Origin: Panorpa germanica
Lineage: Eukaryota; Arthropoda; Insecta; Mecoptera; Panorpidae
Assembly (NCBI GenBank): GCA_963678705.1
Contig: OY783211.1
Span: 11,918,603-11,982,602, forward strand
Reading direction: 5' to 3'
Length of the DNA: 64,000 nucleotides
The translations under genes and the position numbers were made by a program. This document shows, piece by piece, positions 12,300 to 25,994 of the stretch. The first letter of the stretch is position 1, and each line of letters opens with the position of its first letter. A model generated the notes under the pieces. The model was not told where the DNA came from and ran no database searches. It saw only the letters and a program-made list of their open reading frames with translations.

Positions 12300-15200
12300 T
12301 GTTGAATTAAGTGTCGTTCACTTACTGTTTATGTTCCTGGAATGTTAATAACTTGAATCTAATGAAAATCAATGTCTAGGATTATCTAAATCAATAAAAC
12401 GTTTCCCAGAATGCAGTACACACGTATACAGTGTGGACACAAGATGGGTACAGGTACAGGAGAGATATTGATTCCATTAACAGAATAATGAGAGTAATTA
12501 AGAATTCTGATTAGCATCATTTGACACTACTGCTACCAGCATCATTCAAGCAGCAGGTATTGGTTGCTCGCTTCATTTAGTTTTTAATAGGGAGGACTGC
12601 TTCAGTATATCGCATTCCAGAATTTTAAATATATATTAATTTAATTAATTTGTTTAGTTTTGTTTCGTAAGTTCACATCGACAATTCTGGTCTTTATGGG
12701 TAAACATTTAATAAAATGTTTACTTATTTTTTGTTTATCATTTTGCTCTATAGACAGAAAATGTTATCATGCTATTGTAAAATAAATCCAAGCGCTCTAG
12801 ACGTGTTTTGTTCCTTTCAGAAACTCAATTCTGTCTAGTGTATATTTATATAATCATCAGACAGTGTAAGATTGCGAAATCCACCGCTGTAGACCCCGCT
12901 ACTTCATGCACAACGCCTTTTCTACCTCTATCTCTTTTTGTAGTAGGATAAGATGGTCGTATGCTACAGTTTCTAACTGCTATCTTGTTATTAGTTAATT
13001 CTAAGGTTTTCTTCTACCTCTCACATAGAAAATTGTTGTACAGTTTTAAGATTTTTGAACGCTAATTCCAAGATTAATTTTCTATTTGGGTATCAGGATC
13101 TATTTGGCTAAGAGTTTGATAAAGTAAGAGAGTTTAGATATCTAGGAGTATAATAGATTAAAATTGAATTGAAGGTGATTGAATTGATATTTAGATCTAG
13201 GCTTACCCTATGCAAGTTGTTTAAAACGCATTGGTGCGAATTATCCTATATAAATGCAGACTGTATTTATTAGGTTTTTTGTTGAAAGTAATAGCTCACC
13301 AGAACCGCATTTTAAGTCGTGGAAACATCGGTTCATTCACAATTCTCTTTATCACAGAACAGCGCAGCGCAGCGAGATGAATATGAAACGAACTGTATAT
13401 TGTGTGCATTTTTCAACAAATGTAATTTCATTCTTGTATTCAACGCACGCTAATTCAACGATCCATTCTTAAATATTTGGACTCGAACAGTAAATGAAGT
13501 TGTAAGAAGAAAACGCAAGATTTTACAGATTTTCAACATAGAGAGTAATATTAATTAAATTCAAAATGTATAAATACTCGTATTAACAAATTAATTATAA
13601 CCAATCCAAAATTACTCTTATAATATGCAGTAATTTCTTTTATTAGATATTATTTTTCTTTATTCTAAATTATTATTTATATATCTGACTAATCCGCTTT
13701 AGTCAAATTGCGGATTTAGTCAAATTCAGTCAAATTCGCTTATATTCCTAAATCTTTTCCTTCGGGAACAGTGGTTGCCGATATGATGAATAGACCCAGA
13801 CTTTAACGATTAAACACCGAAAAAACCACCTCAAGGGGAAGGGTTTTCTGATTTTTTACCTCACCAGTACTTCGTATCAACTTCTTTATTTAATCATTCT
13901 TGTTGTCTGGATATAACGTATAAGAGAACAATATTAGGGGTGATAAAAGGCTACGTGCATAGGAAGCCCGAGAAACTATATTTAAAAAAAAAAAAAAAAC
14001 TTCTTCATTGCTTAGATTGCACAGTTTTCAGAGATTTTTTATAACTAATCTGTCAGTAAACTCTTTCATGATAAAAATTAGATATTTTAATAAATATGAT
14101 TTCAAAAGAGTCGAAATTGTTTACTGTAACTTATAAATTCAATGACTTATTTCATTTCATCGACCTAATGTAGTTTCGTGAAAACAAACTCGATTTTGTT
14201 GTTTCCATGTTATATGTTTCAAATCAGCTTCAGCCTTCCTATTAGTGGCCGTTATTTTGATTAATTACGTACGTGATCAGCATCCGATGAATTTCATTTC
14301 GATGCCCGACACGTCCGAGAAATCTTTGTCTCAAACAATCGACATCTTCCGCACTCGATTTGGAAATAAGTAATTTATTTTATTAGGTGCTTATGTTTTA
14401 AACGCTCCTAAATATATGAGGATGTATAGGGTGCGTCAATAGATTGTGATAGTATTTAGAGTGGTCTAGAAAGGGTGGGGGAGCCTAAGCTGACTACAAT
14501 TTCTTTATTAGGGCTCTTTTGTTAATGATGAATAACTGGTTAATTTCCACCGAGAACGATAGCATATAAATTATCTCTAAAGTACTGTACAACATTTTTT
14601 ATAAAGCGTGACAAGATGTGACAGAGGAGGGGGGTGGCGAGGTAGCGACTTCCAAAAAAAGAAAAGACAATGGTATAGAATAAATGGTACAGAAAATCTT
14701 TTTCACAAAAATTTCAAATATAAGAAATTTCTTTCACCGCCCAGAGCTGCTCAGCTCATGCATTTGTAAGTTGATACGTTTGTCGCATTTCAGCTATTAT
14801 CTTGTCCTTCAGATGCTGGAATCGGTTTATTTTGGGATGTCAGGTCAGTATCAATCCAACGTTGAATAACATTTTTTTTACATTGTTCATTTTTGTATTT
14901 AGTTTTATTTGCATGTCTTTTGTTTTCTACCATTCATAAACAACACACAACTTGATGGGAGGTCTCACTTCATCAGTTGGCAACCCTAATCTAAATATTG
15001 GCATGCCGTGCCGCGTGGAGATATTGTCTATAGATGACTTAGTTTGATTTGCGTGCGTAGAGAAGTAAGTCATAACTTGTATTACGTAGCATTTCCCACG
15101 CATTGATATTTCGTATAGTCAAATTAATAATAAATATTCACGACCGGTAAGACTTGCCGAAATCAAACGTCGACCAATGGACGTTTTTTATAAAGTAGAG

Positions 15201-15350
15201 ATTAATGTGTGGTAAGTGAAGCTATAGGGTGATTCGAAATGTTACCACACTAATAGGACGCTCGTTTGAACAAGATTATGTGCAAAGGCATCATATATTG
15301 GCTCGTTTCAAAGTGTAATACAAATTTGTCATTTTACAAATACAAATGAA
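12300..15350. other. Non-coding stretch with a short tandem motif
   Basis: No gene recognised. Three near-adjacent copies of AGTCAAATT lie at 13701-13736. Frames at 13254-13472 and 14684-14869 are short and unsupported. Confidence 0.4.
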
Positions 15351-15616
15351 GGTTTCACACCAAAGAGACAGTTTTGAAAACAGTTTTGTTGTCAAAAAAC
15401 AAAACAAAATCATGTTATGTTTTATTTTAAAACAGTTCTGTTTTTCAAAAACAGACTGTTCACATTGAACAGTTTGGTTTTGTTTTGTGTGTTTTTCTGT
15501 GTGTCCCATAACAATTATAAACATGATAAACAACAACTGACAAGCGCAAATGTTTTTTGTTCAGAAAAACAAGTTATCATTCGTCTTTTATTGAACTGTC
15601 TCTCTGGTGTGAAACC
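15351..15616. mobile_element. MITE with GGTTTCACACC inverted ends
   Basis: The left end GGTTTCACACCAAAGAGACAG (15351 on) is matched on the other strand by GGTTTCACACCAGAGAGACAG ending at 15616, about 24 of 25 positions. The interior carries further complementary A/T-rich runs (AAAACAAAAC and GTTTTGTTTTG), so it could fold back extensively. I saw no clear target duplication, and no transposase. The 143-codon plus frame and two minus frames here are by-products. Confidence 0.7.
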
Positions 15617-18600
15617 GGCGTTACAGCGCCATCTAAAATTACAAAGCAAAACTTGGATAAAACTTATGTCCCTGGTAGAAAATGTAACATTTGATTTAAC
15701 TGGTAGTAAGGTAGTAGTTTTTATATGTGAAGTAGAACTAGCTAGCAAATGCGAATCTTACACTGCAACGAGGCGTTTTATTGGCAAGCACTGCCCAATT
15801 ATGGTGATAATGGTGGAACGGCGGATTGATGTTAACAAAACCATTTAATATTGCACCTAATGTTACTTTATTTTCTAAATATTTACAATAACATTAAATA
15901 AAAGAAATAAAATGAGTACAATAAGATTACGTGATTTTGTAAAAGTAAATTTACAATATAAATAATTTCTATGATGTAATCTGACCTTATACCAACAAAA
16001 AATTTGTTAAATAAAAGGTAAACTTTTTTATTTTAAATAAACATTTATAGTAATTTCGTTGGTCTATCAGAATCTGTATATATTTATTTCGTGACCAGTA
16101 AACGGCGTAATAAATATATAGTCATGCCAATGCAACGTAAGTTTTTTAAATTATTTACTTTTTATTGAATTGCCGGTCACGTGACACTAGAAAATGAGGA
16201 GGTTAATAGTCATTTTGCAAAAACTGTTTAACGGAATGGAAAAGCGATTAAAATACGCAATGAACGTATAATTTAATTACATAGTACACAGGAAATTTGA
16301 GGGACATTTTGAAGGAAATAAAACACCTCTTCGTTCAATAATTCAGTTTCGCATTATATAATTTCTGTATCGCCTTGTGCTAAAATAACTGAATGAGCAA
16401 ACAGATTCCCCATCGCCCATAGATCGTGTATGCAAAACACAAGTTCTTTGATATTTGCATCCGGCCAAGACATCAGATTTACGAATTTCAGATAAAACGT
16501 ACGAACAGCCGGTACGGGACGGACAGCCAAACAAACGCACAGACAATATAAACAATTCAAAGAAAGATTACCAAGTCACTCTTCAAGCCAGCTCCAGTCA
16601 AACGTTTGAGGTTAAGAAATTGCCTCCACCATGAAAGCCATTCATTGGAAACTGAGATGTTAGAATCAGATATGGTCCAGCGGACAGGGAACAAGAGGAA
16701 CCGTCTATCTGATGACGGTCTCTTGAGAGTGAAGGATTAGGCGAAATTGAAGAGAAGACAACGATATTGAATCACAAAATAAAATACGATCCTAACATCA
16801 CTATTGTTGAAATCCGTTAGCAAAATATTAACCAGATATAAACAAATATCTTGCATTGAAATTACTACATTCTATTTAATATATTCACCCTTTATTATTA
16901 GTCGAGTGCTTAACAAATATATTTGACAAAATTAGGCTACTAAATTAGATGTAAGGCATCGAAATTGTACTTAACTAGTTTAATTTTGTCAAATTAAACG
17001 ACAAATTAAAAAATATATAAAATGGGGTCTCAATACATGTTGAACAGCACGTCCAAACCGAAGAAATATGTATATTTAATGCATTGGTATCCTTCGCTGC
17101 CACTACGTATTCACGTATAAAAAGTAATATATAAATTAATTTGGTCGAGTCGTGTAAGTCATTTCATAGACAAAGTACTGCATACAAATGGTTATGTGTT
17201 ATTTCTATAATTTAAATAAGAATTGCAATAGTAGTAGTAATTTTTAATATGAACATAGGTATTTTTGTCATAGAACCATTACATAGCATTTAGCAGAGGT
17301 ACTTTGTTCACATTGTAATTTTTACTAAGTATTTTCACAGTGTATATATTTAATTATTATTTCCAAAACTTATACTGAATTGATGAAAACACATTAAAGA
17401 AAATTACCTTATAAAACTAATAATAAAATTACTGTGATAATCGAAAAATTAATGACTTCCGCTATACTTTCAACAAAATTATTTAAAAGCTGCTGGTCAA
17501 ATGTTCGAGTATTATAAGTAGCCTACAAGAAGTTTACCGTGCGCTTGTTTCCTGGTAAATTAATAGTGTAGTGTAGTTAATGTGATGAATTATTAAACAA
17601 TTAGGTCACACTAGAATATCTCACGTTAGTTTGAATTTATTAGTTTCAGCGTTGTCTATCGTGGGTGAAATACTGGGGCACATTGCCAAATGAATGTAAA
17701 TGCACAAGAAAACTGGATAGTAATTTAGAATTAGATACCGACCGCATAAAGCAATAACAGTATAGGATATATTTTTGACTTACCACTATGTCTGACCTTT
17801 TTTGACCTTGTGAATCTGAAAGATCAGTGTCAAAGAATCATGTGTCAATGATAAGTGCGTATACAGCTCACCGTCTCCCCCACGTCACACTTTGCGCATC
17901 TCCTTCCGTTGCTTTTGCATGTGACGTAATAATGGATGGTCTCTAAGGACATTTCATTGATAACAAAGTTTGGCAAGCACAACACCGTAACGTATTAAAG
18001 GAACAAGTATTCAGTTATGACAAGTTAAACGTCATTGATATATTACAATATTTACAATTGTAGACTTAGTAATTTTTCATTTTACAAAATAAAATTTACA
18101 GTCTGAAGTAAATCTACTTTAGTCCATTATTAAACATCTTGTAAAATAATATTATTTACTGGACATTAAATAGAGATAGTTATATTAAGATTACAAGTGT
18201 TAGAAAGAGTAAGAACGATACAGACGTCAATGTGTTATAATGTTAAAGTATAGGTTATAGTCAGTATGTCTCGACGTCGACAGTTCCCGCAGGAAGATAC
18301 GTAAGAGTCAATTATAGCAATTATTGTAAAAAGGTGTTAAATACTACCTACAAAACAATGTTACTTTTTAGTAGGAAAAGTGGTGTAAATTGGTCGGTAT
18401 TATTTGCGCAGAGCACAAGAACAGATAGCCACAAGAAAAGAAGAACATTTTTGGATAGGTACAAACGATAAATTGTACCACGATCTTGTCATACCTATAA
18501 ATATAAAGACGGAGTTGTGAACCATCCAAATACATTAGTGACCATCCTAATGTAAGATGATTTAGTTAAATGAAATAATAAATATATTCGAAAGTGTCAC

Positions 18601-18620
18601 TAGACACATAAGCGGTGATA
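15617..18620. other. Non-coding stretch
   Basis: No gene recognised. At 16343-16560 two overlapping minus frames (about 70 codons) sit in slightly GC-richer sequence. One of them (NIKELVFCIHDLWAMGNLF) looks protein-like but matches no family I know. TAGCGCCAT-type words near 15626 also occur upstream of gene A. Confidence 0.35.
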
Positions 18621-18632
18621 TGAATTTTATTG

Positions 18633-18904
18633 TTTTTTTTTTTTTTTTTTTTATTTAACGTCGGCCTATTTCCGATGCTGAGTCCTATCACCGACGACCT
18701 CCTTCAATGTTGGCAGTATTTATGGTGTCGTGGCCTCATATATGTGGGCTACACCACTGCCTAATAACTGTACGATTATGTATGACCATAATCAATATAA
18801 GTTCATAATAACCAAACCCAGAAAATATATATCTGGTCCGGGGATCGAACCCGAAGACACAGCAGTCGGCGTCAAGCATCAATGCTCTCGCCCACTGTGT
18901 CGTC
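18633..18904 (-). mobile_element. tRNA-derived SINE, full-length copy with target duplication
   Basis: Read on the minus strand it starts GACGACACAGTGGGCGAGAG, has a tRNA B box GGGTTCGATCCCC (about 18840-18852), then a tRNA-unrelated body, and ends in TTAAATAAAAAA. The A-tail appears as the T run 18633-18650 on the plus strand. It is flanked by 12-bp direct repeats TGAATTTTATTG (18621-18632) and TGAATTTAATTG (18905-18916), 11/12 identical, as expected of LINE-mediated insertion. Pol III promoter boxes and a tRNA-like head define it as a SINE. Other copies: 24421-24671 (minus), 11726-11942, 19068-19166 and 61655-61740 (plus). Confidence 0.85.
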
Positions 18905-19050
18905 TGAATTTAATTGTAAAGATATGATTGTAGGACAGATCGCAATATAAATCATAGTCATTGAAGTTTGTGTAAGTTAAACTAAAGATTTTAACGAAAT
19001 TAAATTGATTATGTACATACATAATCACAAACTAATTAGACGGCGGTATG

Positions 19051-19074
19051 GTATATATATATATATATATATAT
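19051..19074. repeat. (AT)n microsatellite
   Basis: Short AT dinucleotide run immediately before the SINE fragment at 19068. Confidence 0.9.
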
Positions 19075-19166
19075 GAGGCTACGACAGCACCAAAATAGCA
19101 AACATAGTAGGAAGTCATCAGTAATAGAACTCAGCATCAGAAAAAGGCCGACGTTAAATAAATTAA
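19068..19166 (+). mobile_element. SINE 3' fragment
   Basis: TATATGAGGCTACGACAGCACC through ACTCAGCATCAGAAAAAGGCCGACGTTAAATAAAT matches the 3' half of the 18633-18904 SINE (its minus-strand reading) in the opposite orientation. It is 5'-truncated and lacks the tRNA head. Confidence 0.75.
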
Positions 19167-19756
19167 CTAAAGACAGTGTTTTTAATTCTATTTTCCTTAT
19201 TATTAGTAAAAACCAAGTCAAATTATTCAAGTTATCAAGACTTGTAATTAGAAAACACTAGATTTTAATAAGTGAAATTTCTCTGGATTTATTTAAAAGT
19301 ACACTTTACTTATATTATAACACACAATTACTTAATAGAATAAATATAGTTGAAAATATGCTTGAATTTATTTATATATTAGGCTAGGGAAGGCTTTTAC
19401 TTTTTTTTTAGTTTTGATTTTCTGAGAGCTGTAGTGAGAGTGGCTTGAACCGGCGAGACACCTTGTGGTAATAAAGCACAACAACAAAAAAAGACACAGC
19501 AAATAATTACAAACAATAGATATAGACAAATAATTATTTAAAGTAATATAATATTTTTGTTAAACAAAAATTAAAAATATATAAAAGTAAAGTGTGATTT
19601 TAATTTTCCACAAGTAATAAAAATATTTATTGACACCACTAATACAAAAAATATTTTTGAGCTACTTTATGTCTAAAAATCTCGTAAATTTGCTGACTAA
19701 CAAGTTTTTAAAGTCAAAATGCATCAAATTATAGTATTTCCTTCGTCCGAATCAAA

Positions 19757-19902
19757 GTGAATATTCCCCGAACTAAATTATATTACGAAAAGGTGTTAAA
19801 TAATCTTGGACTCCTGTAACATGGTGTTAGCATTAGACTTACTTTTAAATTAATAACTATTATAACACCTTTTGTCTTACGTCTTCGGGGTATTTATTAT
19901 AG
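19757..19902. mobile_element. Fold-back repeat (small MITE-like)
   Basis: The left arm GTGAATATTCCCCGAA...AAAAGGTGTTA (19757-19796) is matched in reverse complement by TAACACCTTTTG...CTTCGGGGTATTTAT (19862-19902). The arms are imperfect and about 45 bp long around a 60-bp centre. No coding content. Confidence 0.5.
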
Positions 19903-20671
19903 TAAAGCAGATTAGCTATATCGTAGAAGAAGTGGAGTGGAATTATCTCTAATAATTATTAGAAGTATAACATTAGGTTCAGTTAGCAGGACTATGCGAA
20001 ACTATTTGATCTTTTTCTTATGTGTTATTAGGGAAGAATAAGTCAATTATATGAATTATTGTTTTATTATATCATTAGTTATGTTCCAATGAGTGTTATT
20101 AAATAGCTTCATTTCAATCAAATTTGTAGCCTATTTGAAAAAATCCGCCTTGTAAAGTATATGGGGAGTTATTTTTCGAGACATTTTTCCACAATATTTA
20201 ATGATACTTTGCTTTATTGATAATCAAGTAGTCTATGTCATCTAAGGAAAAGTGAATCTATAGAAGATGGCTTTCTTCTTAAGGCTGCAACCCACTTAGC
20301 AAAGTAGTTAAGATACTTCATCAATCTCACCAATTAAAATTTGGTGATGAGGGATGACTGTGTTTGTGGCGCAACTTCCGGCAAGAGCAAAGAAGGGCAG
20401 TGAAACACGAAGAAAATTGTTAAAAGCATTGTTCTAAAATAGAGGCCTAATCAGGAGTAAATACATTATACCATTGAGGCTAATTTGTCAGTAGTCACTT
20501 AAACTTCAGCTATGGCATTCTGAATTTTAACCGAGAAGACGGGTTTTCAATTCTAGATTTGTCAAAGACCATTAAAAAACAAAGATATTTTTCTTAGTAC
20601 GTTCTACAGTTATGTTATACTAGAACAAAAAGGAGAACTGAGGTACAAGATTTATCATAAACCTCAATTAA
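19903..20671. other. Non-coding stretch
   Basis: No gene. A short GA-rich piece near 20392-20435 (GAAGAAAATTGTTAAAAGCATT) resembles the LINE ORF1 relic at 1340-1365. Confidence 0.35.
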
Positions 20672-20920
20672 CTCAGAAAAGATTTTGGTGTTACTTTGAC
20701 ATCATATTGAAGATGTTTTCTTGTCATGAAAGTGTTCATTTACAGTTCAGTTTCTCACAGTCGTTCATGAAATGTCTATTTTCTCGGCTTTAAAAGGCGA
20801 AACCACTTTAACCTGTTGGAATACAAATGTAGATAAAGTTGATGCGAACTATAATTGAAGTTAAATAGTTAATCGAAAAAACGTCACAAAAAGGGACACT
20901 TCACCAAATTGTTTACTGGA
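20672..20920 (+). mobile_element. CCCAGTAAAC-family MITE, diverged copy
   Basis: ACTTTGACATCATATTGAAGATG, CAGTTTCTCACAGTCGTTCATGAAATGTC, GATGCGAACTATAATTGAAG and CACTTCACCAAATTGTTTACTGG follow in the same order as in 35137-35398. The ends are decayed (ACTCAGAAAAGATTTTGG at the left). Confidence 0.8.
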
Positions 20921-23073
20921 AACTATTGAAAAAGTTTTAAAATATCTATCAACACAAGAACTGGTTAAGCTTCGTGGCTAAGGGTAGAAAATTTGACGGG
21001 ATTTTTTACCCTGGATTACTTTAAAACGAATTCCTTTCAGAAAATCGATCAGTATAATTACGTAACACAATTTTTATAAGATACACTGCACCTTAAAAGT
21101 CAATAATAAAAAAATACAAAAAATGACTTGTGAAAAATTCCTCAAGGTTTTGTCGAGAGGCTCGTAAGTTTATAAATATAAATCACAACAAATTTATTCG
21201 CTAACTTAATAATAAATAAGTTAATAAGAATCCAATGAGAGATCTAAATAGGTTCTGCATCATCTCTGCGTGAGATTTAACCAATTATAGAATAAATATA
21301 TCAAAACGTTATGTACACATAAATCTAACTTAAAATATTTTGCATCCTGAAATTATTTTTACAATTATTAAATATATTTATTAAATGTCAAATCTGGTGC
21401 CGCCATGTTAGTTTACAAAGTGTATTAAGTGAACCCATTGGAAATTCGTTTAAACGTTATAAATTAGAAATTTTAATTGGAAGATTGCTTTATTAAAGTG
21501 AGAAACAGGGGAAGCAAAGCTTTAGGGACACGTGAGCCATTTTTACACGTTAACACCTAGATAAAACATCTATTAAAAACTTGTTTCATTTTGTTTTTAA
21601 ATATATAAAGTGTAAAGTATGTAATGTCAGTTACTGATATTTTCTTTAAATGAGTCTTATCTTTACTTAAAGCATCAATTTTCTTTATTTAAGTTTCATT
21701 ATATTCAGTGTCAATTTGCTTTACTAAACTTCAACTATATTTATCTTCGGCCCGAATGTTGAACGCCTACGACTAGATAACCTAAGTGTTCAACTTGTCA
21801 CATCTAAAATTGACACACTTTGTCGTAGAAAAATGTACTCAACGCCATATTAGCAAATTGATCAAAAAGAGAGAATGCTACCAATTTTGTCTTAAAGAGG
21901 AATTATACTTCCTTTAAAAACAGTGGTGTCTTAATAGAAATCAATTACCTAGATGCTCACGAGCACCGGCTAGGGCATTTACAATTTGTGTTTAAAGTAC
22001 AACTGTGGCTCCTATTTTCACAATTGGATGAACGTGAAGCCCATAGATACAAATTTGGAAACAACTTCATAGAGGACGCTTCAAAACGCCTTGCTTGAAA
22101 TCTTGGGTACTCTATCTTTTGTTTGACGCTAGTGACTAATCAGTATCGAAGACTGTCTGTAAACAGACTTGTGTGTGTCGTAGAAACATACAGACAACAT
22201 CATTTGAAAAGATTGAATAAACAACAATTTACGCTGAGAAGGCCCCAGAGTGAAAAACACATTTTCAAGATCTCTATTATTTTTTTTAGACTTTCTCAGC
22301 TTTTAAATATTTGTTTATAATACGGAAACATTTGTTTTACCAATTTAAAATCTACGAGTCTACTTTTCTATTCTTAACAGTCACAATTTACTTAGGTGAG
22401 GCAATAATCTTGTCCCTAGTTCATTTAGGATTAACATAAGGAACCACTAGATTTAAGTATTCTTTCATCATAAACCATGAGTCATTCACATCATATTGTC
22501 TTACTAAGCGGATACTTCCAGCAGATCATCTGTTAGCATCACAACGCCGGTACGACAACGCGGTATCGACAAGACAGTTACACCATTAAGCTCTCCGTAG
22601 CGCCACCACCAGACCCTGGCCCTCTACTGTTATGCGAATGAACTATAATAACACATTATATCACTTCAACACCTTTTTTTTGAGTAATTTATTTGAAATT
22701 GGTTTGAGTTGTTTTAACACCTTTACTCTCACTACAGCGCCGCACTGTACAGCTGTGTCGAGAGAATCTACTATTGATACTCTGCAATTAAACTTACTTA
22801 AACTGCTAATTTATAACACTGTTGTACGAACGGCTTTGTTTAGAAGAGAAGATTAATAGCAGAATCTGTTTTAAAATCACATTTTAAATGTTATAGCAAA
22901 CCGTACATTATAACTCTCAAATATTTTACCAGTACTTAAAAACATACATTGAGTAGATATTTAATATACAGCTATCGTGTAAAGACGAATAAATATCTCT
23001 CGATTGGGGTTGCCAACTACTCTAGTTTTGTAGAAATAAAAACATATATAATCACATTTCAATAATAATTAAC
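20921..23073. other. Non-coding stretch
   Basis: No gene recognised. Frames 22123-22320 and 22632-22856 have no recognisable domain and no convincing splice sites. Confidence 0.4.
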
Positions 23074-23244
23074 TCATTTTAAGTTTCGCATCATTTTTGA
23101 ACTGTCATTGCGGTGACACTTGGCAGATATTATATTCCATAACTAACCGCAGAGTTTGTACTTTGGATTAACATAAAAATATCACCATCTTTTACGAAAA
23201 TATTCCGTTCCTGTGTTGATTTAAAATGAAACCTCTTGCTGAAA
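23074..23244. repeat. Dispersed repeat, copy 1
   Basis: CATTTTAAGTTTCGCATCATTTTTGAACTG, then GCGGTGACACTTGGCAGATATT and ACGAAAATATTCCG...TTGATTTAAAATGAAACCT, match 61438-61622 in the same order and orientation with scattered differences. Nature unknown, probably a transposon fragment. The minus-strand frames over 23130-23434 are chance frames in its A-rich flank. Confidence 0.6.
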
Positions 23245-24420
23245 AAGGGATTAAGTAAATTAACGAACAGAGAAGAGAAAAGAAGAGGAGAAAGAAAACA
23301 AAGAGAAGTGGAATGAAGGGGAATTGAATAACAGTAGAGTTCAAAAGTATTCGAAGAAGAGCAGAAAGAAATGCACAAGAGTAAAAAAAACTATTTATTT
23401 TATTGATATTGAAAAAAGCAGTTATTAGTGTCAAAGGTCAAAACTTTGCAATAAATTTATAAACTACTTCCTGATAAGTTCACGACCTAAGATGTTGGGT
23501 AAATACTATTTGTACTATAGATTCATATAAAAAACTTTTAATAGATAATTTGTGGTTTAGAAGAAATGAAATTTCTGTACATTTTACTTTAAAAATAAAG
23601 CAAGCGTTAATGGGTTTCTTTTTAAAATATAGTTGGCAAGTTGCATTCAGAACGCACCCTTTATTTTGGGATACGATACGCTAAGATTGCACATTATTAC
23701 ACTTCATTAAATGTCGTCACTTTTTGTAGGTTAATTCTCATAGTTAATTAAAAAAGAAAAAGCTTTTTATAGATGTTACGTTTATTCACAAAGTTAAAAA
23801 AGTGATAGAAAGTTGAAATTTGGTATGTAGTAGATTAACTATGGTATTTCATTTACAATTTATTTATTTTATTTTAATTTTATATACCGCAACTTTGTCA
23901 TCGGTTCTATAATAGAACCTCTATAGAATAGAATAGAACTTCTATTTCATTCTAATGTAACTATAGGTATTCATGAATGGAGGAGATGCAAAGCTTGATG
24001 GTTTATATTTGGTTATCTAGGATTTAACTTATTTAGTTTTTAAAACGTTATATTAGTAAGCTATAACAATTAATAACAAATAAATTTGAGATTATAAAAA
24101 CCTAAGATTCATCTAACGTTTCTCAAACCCACAACACTTTATCATACCATAAACCCATATAGTTCTTATACCATAAACCTTGGTAGTAGTATAATCGTGT
24201 GAAATTTTAATTGTTGTACTACATTTATAATGAGTTATAAAGTTTGATGGGCTTTACGCGGACTTCTGACCTTTTATAAAAACTGTTTTTATTTCAAATT
24301 AAAAATTAATTAAACATTTATTAATTAATTAAATTAAAGTTGGTATCATTTCTTTATTTCTTTTCTTGGTTTTATATTATTTGTGTTTTTAATTGTAATT
24401 AAAAGTTTGTCCAGCATTGA
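23245..24420. other. Non-coding stretch
   Basis: GA-rich from 23268 to 23320, otherwise A+T-rich with no gene. The motif GATAGAAAGTTGAAATTTGGTAT at 23806-23827 recurs at 50463-50484, suggesting remnants of one repeat family. Confidence 0.4.
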
Positions 24421-24671
24421 TTTTTTTATTATTTAATTTGTTTAACGTCGACCTATTTCCGATGCCGACTTCTATCATCAAAGACTAATATACTATATTG
24501 ATAGTTTTGTGGTGTCGTATGGTATGTTGACCACATTACTGCCTAATAAGTTTATGATTAGGTATGTACATGATCAATTTAACTTAATCACAACCAAACG
24601 CAAAAATTATAACCGGAAGCCACCGTAGTCAGTGTCAAGAATCAATGCTCTCGACCACTGTGTCGCCTTCT
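24421..24671 (-). mobile_element. SINE, diverged copy
   Basis: TTTAACGTCGACCTATTTCCGATGCCGA...CACTGTGTCGCC parallels 18640-18904 over its whole length. The B-box region is decayed (AACCGGAAGCC) and the internal segments are shortened. Orientation is the same as the 18.6-kb copy. Confidence 0.75.
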
Positions 24672-24699
24672 AACTAATAAATAATCGACCGACTACTTT

Positions 24700-25990
24700 T
24701 TGAGTTTAGCAAGCACAAACATACGCAGGATAATTTTTTATACATAAAGATAAAGATGAATAATTAAGTTTGAACAACTTGAACAACAACAATTTGCTTT
24801 AAAAACTTTTTAATTAATTTTATTGTTAAAAGCACTGTTAGTTTGCTATTTTTTTTATTAGAATTGGAAAATTAAAGCAACGGTGACTTTTCTAAAACAA
24901 CCACGCACAAATACGGGCAACGCCGGATAAATAATACGAGCAATACACTCCTCTTAGACATTTAATTATAATTGTTGTTACATTTCTTCGAATTAAATGA
25001 ATGGAAAACACGCTACCAATATTAATGACCCTAAGGTTAACTTTTAGTGATATATTAAACACCAATCGCACGCAATTGTTAATTAACAATTACAATTAAA
25101 AATTTAATAATTGTTTGAACTTTGTTGTGTGACTTTTACCTACTGATTTTTCTTTTTTTTATATAAAATAAAACTTCCTCAAGACCTAAGAGCATATTCG
25201 TATTTTACTATATTGGTTTTATAATCATTAAATGTATTTTTTTATTTTATTCATAAGTTTCATCCTACCGCCTCTATAATGTGCACGGTAAGTAACTTTC
25301 TTAAAAGGGAATTAAAGTATAATTACTGCAATTTAATTTGTAATTAAAACATAAATTAAAATAAAATATAGCACACGGAGCTGGTGCGAATTGTTGGTGC
25401 CTTGGTGCCCGCAGTGGCGCTGGTGCTGGCCGTGGTGGTGGTATCAGCCTTGTATTGTCGATGGTAATGGAATTTACGCGTACGTAAAGTGAATAAAGTA
25501 ATCGTTGTGCAGAGAACAAGAGGAGGATGGGTTAGATAAATTTGTCAATATCGTTTAAATGAAGCTAATTTCTTGGTTTTAAGGCTGAACCACTTAAAAG
25601 TAATTGTGATATCATGAGTTTTATTTTAATATGAAATAAAAAATAACAAGAATTATAAGTTACTTTTTGCGACTGTAGTGCCAGTCCAGTCAACGAGGAC
25701 ATGGGATTCTATCTTGAAAAGGTTTTCTGGTTGATCTCCTTGAAAGTGGTTATACAATTTATTTATTCCGTTTAATAATATATAGATTACATCTATAACA
25801 TATTGTGTACAAGTGTTTAACGAGTTTTAGCTACAACCACGTAAAACATCACTTTGTAAAAACTATTTTATTAAGGGGTTGTGTGTATTTAGTCAAAATT
25901 ATACTACGAGAGTAGTTTGATAATTCAGTGACTTTTTTTTAAAGAAAGCGCTTTATTTTTTAATAAAAGATATTATTTTTATCAAAAAAG
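24700..25990. other. Non-coding stretch
   Basis: No gene seen. Around 25380-25445 there is a short GC-richer, GGTG-repetitive patch (Pro/Ala/Arg-rich in the 25301-25519 minus frame), which I read as simple sequence rather than protein. Confidence 0.4.
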
Positions 25991-25994
25991 TGCT

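Noticed and set aside
15417-15848. 143-codon plus ORF and two minus ORFs (77 and 81 codons)
   Set aside because: They lie over the GGTTTCACACC MITE and its flank, overlap on opposite strands and have no recognisable domain.
18836-18856. A tRNA gene suggested by the B-box-like GATCGAACCC
   Set aside because: It is the head of a dispersed SINE with an A-tail and target duplication. No complete tRNA cloverleaf is present.
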